Assembly (NCBI GenBank): GCA_021808665.1
Contig: JAKBBA010000214.1
Coordinates: forward strand, 1-5,048
Direction of reading: 5' to 3'
Length of the DNA stretch: 5,048 bases
From: Actinomycetes bacterium
GTDB taxonomy: Bacteria > Actinomycetota > Acidimicrobiia > Acidimicrobiales > Palsa-688
Made by a program: the position numbers and the translations under genes. Positions 1 to 5,048 of this stretch are shown piece after piece. The notes below the pieces were generated by a model. The model worked only from the letters and a program-made list of their open reading frames with translations. It made no database searches and had not been told where the DNA came from. Position 1 is the stretch's first letter. Each line of letters opens with the position of its first letter.

Positions 1-946
1 CCGAGCGGGTCTGGCCGTGGCCTAGGCGCATCAGCCGGTGATGAAGGTGGTTCTTGTCGGCCTCTGCGGGGTTCATCCGCCGCCCCGCCCGTCGCACGAT
101 CGCGAACGCCGTGTCGAGTATCGGGATACCGAGGATCAGGAACGGGATCAGCACCGGGGCAAAGAAGAAAAAGGTACGCCCGCTGAAGTCCTGGTCGGTC
201 TGGCCGACAACCGACATCGTCGAAGCCGCCATTAGAAGCCCGAGCAAAAGGGCTCCGGCGTCTCCCATGAAGATCCGGGCAGGATGGAAGTTGTGGGGAA
301 GGAAGCCGATTGTGATCCCCGCTGCCAAGGCGCTGAAGAGTGGACCGCTCCCCGGCTGTATCGTCCCCGCTTTTACTAACTGCTCCGAATAGAAGAAGAA
401 GGCGACCGCAGCGATCGCCACGATCCCCGCCGCCAACCCGTCAAGCCCGTCGACGAGGTTGATGGAATTCGCCATCCCCACGACCCACACCACGGTGAGG
501 ATCGGCACGAGCTCGTTCGACAGGACGACCGTCCCCACGAAAGGGGTACGGAAGTAGAGCATGTTGACGCCAAAGAGGTACAGGGCGAGGCCGGCGAGGA
601 TCTGACCGGACAGCTTCGCCGGCGCCGACATGTCCCTGACGTCGTCGAAAGCGCCGACCGCGAAGATTATCGAAGCCGCCACCACAACCCCGAGCGGATC
701 CGAGCTCCCCCGAAACAGCGAGCTGAGCCCGGGAAGCTGCGAAGCGACGACGATCGCCACCAGCAGCCCGACGTACATCGCCGTGCCGCCGAGGGTCGGG
801 GTGGGTTTCTCGTGGACGCGCCGCTCGTCGGGAGCTACGACGAAGGAGAAACGCAGCGCCAATCGACGGGCGACGAACGTCGCAATCCAAGTCGTCGCGG
901 CCGCGACCGCGGCTACCAGGCCGTAGTCGCCGTAGCCGCTGATCAG
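1..946 (-). CDS. wecA: WecA/TagO/Rfe-type polyprenyl-phosphate sugar-1-phosphate transferase (C-terminus cut by window edge)
   Basis: This integral membrane enzyme moves a sugar-1-phosphate, usually GlcNAc-1-P, from a UDP-sugar to polyprenyl phosphate on the cytoplasmic face. That is the first step of lipid-linked cell-envelope glycan synthesis. About 315 residues are visible without a stop, against a usual 350-400. Seen in order are PDERRVHEKPTPTLGG (39-54), the Asp pair of FDDVRD (100-105), NSINLVDGLDG (160-170), GDAGALLLG (228-236), ILDTAFAIVRR (276-286) and the HLHH motif (300-303). Hydrophobic stretches between them give about nine membrane segments. HLHHRL together with PDERRVH favours the WecA/TagO branch over MraY proper. 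No ATG, GTG or TTG lies before the conserved N-terminus, so the start is placed at CTG 944-946. It follows glyA by 10 bases and is probably cotranscribed with it. The family is certain; the sugar specificity is inferred. Confidence 0.93.
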   Translation of the reverse strand, partial: MISGYGDYGLVAAVAAATTWIATFVARRLALRFSFVVAPDERRVHEKPTPTLGGTAMYVGLLVAIVVASQLPGLSSLFRGSSDPLGVVVAASIIFAVGAFDDVRDMSAPAKLSGQILAGLALYLFGVNMLYFRTPFVGTVVLSNELVPILTVVWVVGMANSINLVDGLDGLAAGIVAIAAVAFFFYSEQLVKAGTIQPGSGPLFSALAAGITIGFLPHNFHPARIFMGDAGALLLGLLMAASTMSVVGQTDQDFSGRTFFFFAPVLIPFLILGIPILDTAFAIVRRAGRRMNPAEADKNHLHHRLMRLGHGQTRS

Positions 947-956
947 TCCCTCTCCG
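947..956 (-). promoter_or_regulatory. Shine-Dalgarno region deciding the CTG start of the wecA-like gene
   Basis: Read on the minus strand, the 10 bases between the glyA TGA and the proposed CTG are CGGAGAGGGA. The GGAG core lies five bases before CTG 944-946. The next in-frame ATG lies beyond the conserved PDERRVH block, and the first TTG falls inside the first membrane segment. This purine run is therefore the main support for CTG initiation. Its closeness to the glyA stop suggests translational coupling. Confidence 0.6.
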
Positions 957-2186
957 TCACGGGTAAGGCGTGAACTTCGAGCACAGGACGCCTACCTGCT
1001 CACGGACTTCGCTGCCGAGCGCCTCGTCGGCGGGGGAGCGCAGCACGGTAGCTATCAGCGTCGCTATCTGGGCCATCTCGGCCTCGGTCATTCCCGCGGT
1101 GGTCACAGCCGGGGTGCCGATCCGCAGCCCCGACGTGACGAAAGGCGATCGGGGGTCGCCTGGAACGGTGTTCTTGTTGAGGGTGATGCCGCTGCGGTCG
1201 AGCGCTTCTTGAGCCACCTTGCCGGTGAGATCCGCGTCGAAGCTTCGAAGGTCGACGAGCATCAGATGGTTGTCAGTCCCGCCGGACACGATCCGGAACC
1301 CTTCCGCAGCCAGCGCGCCCGCAAGAGCTCGCGCGTTGGCGACAATCTGAGCTGAGTAACGGGCGAACTCTGGCGTGGAGGCTTCCTTGAAGGCGACGGC
1401 TTTGGCCGCGATCACATGCTCGAGCGGGCCGCCCTGCAGCCCCGGGAAGACGGCCTTGTCGACGGCTGGGGCCAGCTCCTTCTTGCACAGGATCGCGCCG
1501 CCCCTCGGACCGCGCAAAGTCTTGTGGGTCGTGAAAGTGACGATGTCCGCTATCCCGACAGGGTTCGGGTGGACGCCGCCCGCTATCAGCCCGGCGATGT
1601 GCGCGGCGTCGAACATGAACAGCGCCCCGACGTCGTCTGCGATTCGCCGGAGTGGCTCGGGATCGATGACCCTCGGGTACGCGGTGGCACCCGCGACGAT
1701 CAGCTTCGGATGATGCTCCGCTGCCAGTGAGGCCAGCTGGTCCAGGTCGAGTCGCTCGTCGCTGGCGGTTACGCCGTAGGATACGAAGTTGTAGAACTGG
1801 CCGCTGATGTTGACCGGGGAGCCGTGCGTGAGGTGGCCGCCCTGGTCGAGGCGCATTCCGAGCACAGTGTCGCCCGGCTTGAGCACGGAGAGGTAGGCGG
1901 CGAGGTTGGCGTTCGCCCCCGAGTGCGGCTGGACGTTGGCGTGCTCGGCGCCGAAGAGGTCACAGAGCCTGCGCCGGGCTAGGTCCTCTACCTCGTCGAT
2001 GATCGAGTTGCCCCCGTAGTAGCGCTTGGACGGGTAGCCCTCCGAGTATTTGTTGGTGAGGACCGAGCCCGTCGCGGCGAGTACCGCCCTTGAAGCGAAG
2101 TTCTCGGACGCGATCAGTTGGAGCGTCGTGTTCTGGCGCTCCAACTCACGATCGAGGATGTCGAAAAGCTCACGGTCGTCGCTCAC
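957..2186 (-). CDS. glyA: Serine hydroxymethyltransferase (GlyA)
   Basis: This cytoplasmic PLP enzyme interconverts serine plus tetrahydrofolate with glycine plus 5,10-methylene-tetrahydrofolate, the main source of one-carbon units. From GTG 2184-2186 it has 409 residues, close to the usual 410-430. It shows LIASENF (24-30), the block [16 protein letters not shown] (44-59), QPHSGANAN (86-94) and GGHLTHG (116-122). It also has DAAHIAGL (193-200) with Asp193 and His196 for the cofactor, the Schiff-base Lys222 in [12 protein letters not shown] (219-230), and Arg355 in TSGLRIGTP for the substrate carboxylate. The frame stays open far upstream, but that part has no SHMT similarity and lies antisense to the divergent gene. 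GTG 2184 puts the normal short N-terminus before [16 protein letters not shown] sits only two bases upstream, too close for a standard ribosome site. All key residues are present. Confidence 0.97.
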   Translation of the reverse strand: MSDDRELFDILDRELERQNTTLQLIASENFASRAVLAATGSVLTNKYSEGYPSKRYYGGNSIIDEVEDLARRRLCDLFGAEHANVQPHSGANANLAAYLSVLKPGDTVLGMRLDQGGHLTHGSPVNISGQFYNFVSYGVTASDERLDLDQLASLAAEHHPKLIVAGATAYPRVIDPEPLRRIADDVGALFMFDAAHIAGLIAGGVHPNPVGIADIVTFTTHKTLRGPRGGAILCKKELAPAVDKAVFPGLQGGPLEHVIAAKAVAFKEASTPEFARYSAQIVANARALAGALAAEGFRIVSGGTDNHLMLVDLRSFDADLTGKVAQEALDRSGITLNKNTVPGDPRSPFVTSGLRIGTPAVTTAGMTEAEMAQIATLIATVLRSPADEALGSEVREQVGVLCSKFTPYP

Positions 2187-2192
2187 GACTCC

Positions 2193-2198
2193 ATCGTA
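2193..2198 (-). promoter_or_regulatory. Candidate -10 element of glyA (leaderless arrangement)
   Basis: On the minus strand TACGAT fits the actinobacterial TANNNT pattern and ends exactly six bases before the GTG of glyA. Transcription would then start at or within a base or two of the start codon, giving a leaderless mRNA. I see no convincing -35 hexamer upstream. The support is the match plus its spacing. Confidence 0.4.
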
Positions 2199-2231
2199 GA
2201 TGCTGGCCGCGGCGATGCCCTGCCGGCGCGA

Positions 2232-2237
2232 CAGTAT
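2232..2237 (+). promoter_or_regulatory. Candidate -10 element of the LigT-GNAT gene
   Basis: CAGTAT keeps the two most conserved -10 positions, A2 and T6, and ends six bases before GTG 2244. It is weaker than the other candidates because position 1 is C. GGAG at 2239-2242 is one base from the GTG, too close to act as a normal Shine-Dalgarno sequence. No clear -35 is seen. Confidence 0.25.
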
Positions 2238-2243
2238 TGGAGC

Positions 2244-3245
2244 GTGTCGAATCGTGTACGGCTCGGTGTTGCACTTCTCGTGGACGGACCGGAGGGCTCG
2301 GAGATCGCCGGTCTTCGTCGCGGCCTCGGCGACCCGAGCCTCGGCACCATCCCCTCTCACATAACCCTCGTCCCGCCGGTGAACGTGCGAAGCGCCGAAG
2401 TGCCTGACGCGATGGCGGTACTGCGCGACGCGGCCTCGAAGGTCGATGGCCCTATCGAGCTGACGCTCGGGCCGCCCCGCACGTTCATGCCGGACAACCC
2501 GGTCGTCTACCTGGAGGTGGGCGGCGACCCGTCGGCGCTCAGCGATCTCGCCGAACTCCGCGACGCCGTCTTCGTGGCGCCATTGCAGCGCAAGCTTTCC
2601 TGGCCGTGGGTGCCCCACGTCACAGTCATGGACGGCGGCCTCCCCGGGAACGTCCAAGCGGCGGCGCAGACCTTCGGAAGCTATATAACCGAGGTCAGCT
2701 TCGAACGGGTGGTCCTCCTGGAGCTAGGCGTCGACCGGCGGTGGCTGCCACTGGCGGACGTAATGTTCGCCCGGCGCGCCCAGGTCGGCACGGGAGGCCT
2801 GGCGGTCGAGTTGACCCACTCGCGCCTTGCCGACCCGGAGCTATGCGCTGCGGCCGAGCTGAGCCCTGCGGCCGAGCTATGCGCTGCGGCCGGCGTATGC
2901 GAGACCGGAGCGGGAGAGGCGACGATCCCGGCCGCGACTAGGACGGACCTCCTTGTGCCCCCTGTGTTCCTGACAGCCCGCCGCGAAGGAACCCTCGCCG
3001 GAGCGGCCTCCGCATGGGTGGACCGTAGCGGGCCCTCAGTTGTCGTCTGGGTGCGCAGCGGCCTTCGCGGGCAGGGGATCGGGGCCATCCTGCTTGCACA
3101 TCTCGAAGCGAGATTGCGACGCGAAGGTTGGAAGTTTCCGCGCCTTAGAGGGCTCGGACCGGCCGGCTTCTACGAGCGCTGCGGCGCCTGGACAGTGCCC
3201 GACGCGACCGACGGTGGAAGCTTGGACGCCCCCGGAGTTGGTTGA
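2244..3245 (+). CDS. Two-domain protein: LigT-like 2H phosphoesterase fused to a GNAT acetyltransferase-like domain
   Basis: This is a predicted cytoplasmic protein of 333 residues; its function is unknown. Residues 4-180 resemble the 2'-5' RNA ligase/LigT branch of the 2H phosphoesterases. [11 protein letters not shown] (4-14) gives the first strand, followed by the two catalytic HxTx motifs, HITL (39-42) and HVTV (125-128), the second in [13 protein letters not shown]. Family members act on 2',5' or cyclic phosphodiesters in RNA and nucleotides. Residues about 239-333 resemble GNAT: a short beta hairpin, then [12 protein letters not shown] (269-280) with the acetyl-CoA pyrophosphate loop RGQGIG, and FYERCGAW (309-316), typical of GNAT motif B. 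A linker rich in Ala, Glu and Cys (199-222) carries a tandem repeat. The start is GTG 2244; the frame is open upstream but antisense to glyA and unlike the family. It diverges from glyA by 57 bases and converges with glpX. The domain calls are fairly secure; the substrate is not predictable. Confidence 0.85.
   Translation: MSNRVRLGVALLVDGPEGSEIAGLRRGLGDPSLGTIPSHITLVPPVNVRSAEVPDAMAVLRDAASKVDGPIELTLGPPRTFMPDNPVVYLEVGGDPSALSDLAELRDAVFVAPLQRKLSWPWVPHVTVMDGGLPGNVQAAAQTFGSYITEVSFERVVLLELGVDRRWLPLADVMFARRAQVGTGGLAVELTHSRLADPELCAAAELSPAAELCAAAGVCETGAGEATIPAATRTDLLVPPVFLTARREGTLAGAASAWVDRSGPSVVVWVRSGLRGQGIGAILLAHLEARLRREGWKFPRLRGLGPAGFYERCGAWTVPDATDGGSLDAPGVG
2838..2891 (+). repeat. Three tandem 18-base repeats in the interdomain linker
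   Basis: Three adjacent 18-base units lie at 2838-2855, 2856-2873 and 2874-2891. Units 1 and 3 are identical (gagctatgcgctgcggcc); unit 2 differs at three positions. They keep the reading frame and encode [12 protein letters not shown] and ELCAAA. A decayed fourth unit may follow (GVCETG). They sit exactly between the 2H and GNAT domains, so gain or loss of a unit would only change linker length. Confidence 0.9.
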
Positions 3246-3261
3246 AAATGGGTGGCCCGGC

Positions 3262-4269
3262 TCACATGAACGGGACCGAAGCGTACGCCGCCAGTTTTTG
3301 GAACTGGTGATGGGCGCTTACCCGCCGGACAGTCCCGGACTTCGACCGCATCACCAGAGAGTCGGTGATCGCTCCGCGCGAGTCGTAGCGGACTCCTCGG
3401 AGAAGCTCGCCGTCGGTGATACCAGTTGCAGCGAAAAAGCAGTTGCCGCCCGCTACGAGATCGTCGATGCCGAGCACCTTGTCCACGTCGTAGCCGAGGC
3501 TGGAAGCCAGCTCCCGCTCCGCGTCGTCGCGTGGCGAGAGGCGCCCCTGGATCTCGCCCCCCATGCTTTTGAGCGCAGCAGCCGCGATGACACCTTCGGG
3601 GGTGCCCCCCGTCCCGAAAAGCACGTCGGCGCCCGAGTCCTCCCAGGCTGTCGCGATCGCGCCGGCCACGTCGCCGTCGGTTATGAGGCGTATCCGAGCC
3701 CCGGCGGTGCGGACCTCGTCGATGAGAGCGTCATGGCGGGGCCGCTCGAGGATCACCGCTGTCAGGTCCCGGACGTGCTCGCCTTTGGCTGCCGCGATCG
3801 CGCGCAGGTTGTCGGTGGGAGACATCTCCAGGCTCACGCGACCGGCCGCTTCGGGGCCGACGGCGATCTTGTCCATGTACACGCACGGGCCGGGATTGAA
3901 CATCGTTCCCCGCTCGCTCACCGCTATCACCGCCAGAGCGCCGCCGCGCCCGAGCGCGGTAGGCCTCGTCCCGTCGATCGGGTCAACCGCCACGTCAGCC
4001 TCGGGGGGTGTGCCGTCCCCGACGTGCTCTCCGTTGTAGAGCATCGGGGCCTCGTCCTTCTCGCCTTCACCTATTATGACCACGCCGTCCATGGGCACCC
4101 CCGCCAGGACTATCCGCATGGCGTCGACGGCGGCACCGTCGGCACCGTCCTTGTTACCCCTACCCATCCAGCGTGACGCCGCCATGGCAGCGGCTTCGGT
4201 GACTCGCACAAGCTCGAGGGCGAGGTTGCGGTCGGGGGCCTGCGGTCTGAATCTGGCGTCGTCGGTCAC
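3262..4269 (-). CDS. glpX: Class II fructose-1,6-bisphosphatase (GlpX)
   Basis: This cytoplasmic metal-dependent phosphatase converts fructose-1,6-bisphosphate to fructose-6-phosphate and is the committed gluconeogenic step. GlpX is the usual FBPase type in actinobacteria. The protein has 335 residues, the normal length. Residues matching the E. coli GlpX active site are all present: Asp44 in [10 protein letters not shown], Glu68 in [15 protein letters not shown] (67-81), Asp96 and Thr101 in [10 protein letters not shown] (96-105), and Glu225 in GTGGTPEGV (219-227). [12 protein letters not shown] (194-205) and KSGTVRR near the C-terminus are typical of the actinobacterial form. GRGNK (36-40) has Asn where E. 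coli has Asp, but this is not a catalytic position. GTG 4267-4269 starts it just before the conserved [14 protein letters not shown] helix. A TTG at 4294-4296 would add nine residues with no family support. It ends 16 bases from the convergent 2H-GNAT gene. Confidence 0.96.
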   Translation of the reverse strand: MTDDARFRPQAPDRNLALELVRVTEAAAMAASRWMGRGNKDGADGAAVDAMRIVLAGVPMDGVVIIGEGEKDEAPMLYNGEHVGDGTPPEADVAVDPIDGTRPTALGRGGALAVIAVSERGTMFNPGPCVYMDKIAVGPEAAGRVSLEMSPTDNLRAIAAAKGEHVRDLTAVILERPRHDALIDEVRTAGARIRLITDGDVAGAIATAWEDSGADVLFGTGGTPEGVIAAAALKSMGGEIQGRLSPRDDAERELASSLGYDVDKVLGIDDLVAGGNCFFAATGITDGELLRGVRYDSRGAITDSLVMRSKSGTVRRVSAHHQFQKLAAYASVPFM

Positions 4270-4275
4270 GCGGCG

Positions 4276-4281
4276 AATGTA
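4276..4281 (-). promoter_or_regulatory. Candidate -10 element of glpX (leaderless arrangement)
   Basis: On the minus strand TACATT fits TANNNT and ends six bases before the glpX GTG, the same spacing as at glyA. A purine run, GAGAGG, lies further upstream but is 13 bases from the GTG, rather far for a Shine-Dalgarno sequence. This supports the leaderless reading. No good -35 was found. Confidence 0.4.
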
Positions 4282-4327
4282 GCCTCTCGGAGCCAATACT
4301 GACCGGACCTTGGCAGCTCCGGGCCGG

Positions 4328-4333
4328 TATTAT
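4328..4333 (+). promoter_or_regulatory. Candidate -10 element of the GT-C glycosyltransferase gene
   Basis: TATTAT matches TATAAT at five of six positions, the best -10 in the window. It ends eight bases before GTG 4342, so transcription would start at or just before the start codon. No Shine-Dalgarno sequence precedes that GTG. A consensus -35 is not evident. Confidence 0.45.
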
Positions 4334-4341
4334 TGCTGGCA

Positions 4342-5048
4342 GTGGAGACGATCGCACCTAAGCGCGCCCTGACGTCGCCTTCGACCTCGCTGACCGAAAC
4401 GCTCTTCGGGGACGTTCTCCCGAATCGCCTCGTGCTCGCAGCGGGGACAGTCGCCGTGCTGGTATGCCTTGCGCTACGTTTTTGGACCCCGAGCGCACTC
4501 TGGTTGGACGAGACGATCAGCGTCGACATAGCGCGGCTACCGCTCACGCAGATACCGCACGCTTTGAGCCACGACGGCGCCCCCCCGCTTTACTATGTGC
4601 TGCTCCACTACTGGATGCAGATCTTCGGCGAAGGCGACTTCGCTGTGCGAGCGCTGTCAGGGCTGACGAGCGTCGCGACGTTGCCTCTGTTCTGGTTCGC
4701 TGGGCGGCGTATTGGGGGGCGGCCGGTCGCTTGGGTGAGCTTCTTCCTGGCCTTGTCGTCGCCTTTTGCCATCAACTACGCGACCGTCACACGGATGTAC
4801 TCGTTGATGATCGCCGTGTCGCTTCTGGGGTTCCTCGCACTGACGTGCGCATACCAGGATCCGTCCCGTCGGAGGCTGGTAGCCCTCGGCGCTAGCACGG
4901 CGGCCGTGCTCTATACGCATTACTGGGGCATCTACCTCGTCTTCGTCGCAGCGATATGGCTCCTGTGGAGGATCCGGGTCTCCGGGCGGGGCAAGCCAGC
5001 TTTCAAGGCGATGTTCGTCGGCGGCCTGCTTTGGCTACCTTGGGCACC
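4342..5048 (+). CDS. GT-C membrane glycosyltransferase, PMT/ArnT-like (GT39-type), C-terminus cut by window edge
   Basis: This is a polytopic membrane protein of the GT-C fold. Such enzymes move a sugar from a polyprenyl-phosphate sugar to an acceptor on the outer face of the membrane. About 235 residues are visible, without a stop. After a polar N-terminus (1-28) comes a first membrane segment (about 29-47). Next is the extracytoplasmic loop with the acidic pair Asp56-Glu57 in LWLDETISVD, the expected GT-C catalytic position. The stretch HDGAPPLYYVLLHYW (77-91), then GDFAVRALSG (98-107) and the SPFAINYATVTRMYSL region (140-155) are typical of the bacterial PMT_2/mannosyltransferase-like group. 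Further hydrophobic segments lie near 110-120, 130-143, 155-170, 179-209 and 223-235. GTG 4342 is chosen because of the upstream -10 and the lack of other starts nearby; CTG 4336 is less likely. Donor and acceptor are unknown. It is divergent from glpX. Confidence 0.85.
   Translation, partial: METIAPKRALTSPSTSLTETLFGDVLPNRLVLAAGTVAVLVCLALRFWTPSALWLDETISVDIARLPLTQIPHALSHDGAPPLYYVLLHYWMQIFGEGDFAVRALSGLTSVATLPLFWFAGRRIGGRPVAWVSFFLALSSPFAINYATVTRMYSLMIAVSLLGFLALTCAYQDPSRRRLVALGASTAAVLYTHYWGIYLVFVAAIWLLWRIRVSGRGKPAFKAMFVGGLLWLPWA

Noticed and set aside
377..379. Rare TTA leucine codon in the wecA-like gene, as a possible bldA-type control point
   Set aside because: A single TTA sits in a locally less GC-rich stretch. 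The host is not evidently a Streptomyces, so there is no basis for claiming tRNA-based regulation.
441..890. Minus-strand open frame of 149 codons in the wecA-like region
   Set aside because: It is Arg-rich and featureless, and out of frame with the clearly recognisable WecA/TagO motifs on the same strand.
2118..2243. ATG 2118 as the start of the LigT-GNAT gene
   Set aside because: The added 42 residues are antisense to the conserved glyA N-terminus and precede the natural first beta strand of the 2H fold. GTG 2244 fits better.
2187..2657. N-terminal extension of glyA to an upstream ATG, about 157 extra residues
   Set aside because: The extension is antisense to the 2H phosphoesterase domain, including its second HxTx motif, and shows no SHMT similarity. 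GTG 2184 gives the normal family length.
2955..3245. A separate GNAT gene starting at GTG 2955
   Set aside because: There is no stop between the 2H and GNAT parts, no ribosome site or promoter before 2955, and the linker keeps frame through a repeat whose unit is a multiple of three. A single fused protein is simpler.
3040..4176. Long plus-strand open frame of 378 codons opposite glpX
   Set aside because: It overlaps the 3' end of the fusion gene in another frame and then lies almost wholly antisense to a clearly functional glpX. Its translation looks like a low-complexity high-GC shadow with no recognisable domain.
4464..4920. Open frames on both strands inside the GT-C gene
   Set aside because: They are out of frame with the recognisable GT-C sequence, and their translations are Arg/Ala-rich shadows with no membrane segments.

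Overview
The window is GC-rich, densely packed DNA that looks like a high-GC actinobacterium. Short intergenic gaps, GTG and CTG starts, actinobacterial-type GlpX and GlyA sequences and a WecA/Rfe-type gene behind glyA all fit. The style of the glycosyltransferase at the right edge suggests the class Acidimicrobiia, but that is a guess. There are five protein genes, two of them cut by the window edges. I see no RNA gene, insertion sequence or CRISPR array.

Left part, minus strand (1-2186): glyA (serine hydroxymethyltransferase) is followed after 10 bases by a WecA/TagO-type polyprenyl-phosphate sugar-1-phosphate transferase, which runs off the left edge. The two are probably one transcript. 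The second gene appears to start at a CTG codon with a good Shine-Dalgarno sequence overlapping the glyA tail.

Middle (2244-3245, plus strand): a gene divergent from glyA encodes an unusual two-domain protein. It has an N-terminal LigT-like 2H phosphoesterase with both HxTx motifs and a short C-terminal GNAT acetyltransferase-like domain. The linker between them contains a tandem 18-base repeat. This is the least conventional gene here and the best candidate for something undescribed.

Right part (3262-5048): glpX (class II fructose-1,6-bisphosphatase) lies on the minus strand, convergent with the fusion gene and only 16 bases from it. Divergent from glpX, a GT-C type membrane glycosyltransferase starts at a GTG and runs off the right edge.

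Overall: one-carbon metabolism (GlyA) and gluconeogenesis (GlpX) sit among envelope glycan genes (the WecA-like initiator and the GT-C transferase). A recurring regulatory theme is that the four genes preceded by an intergenic promoter region all appear to begin at GTG, with a -10-like hexamer 6-8 bases upstream and no properly spaced Shine-Dalgarno sequence. That arrangement is expected for leaderless mRNAs.
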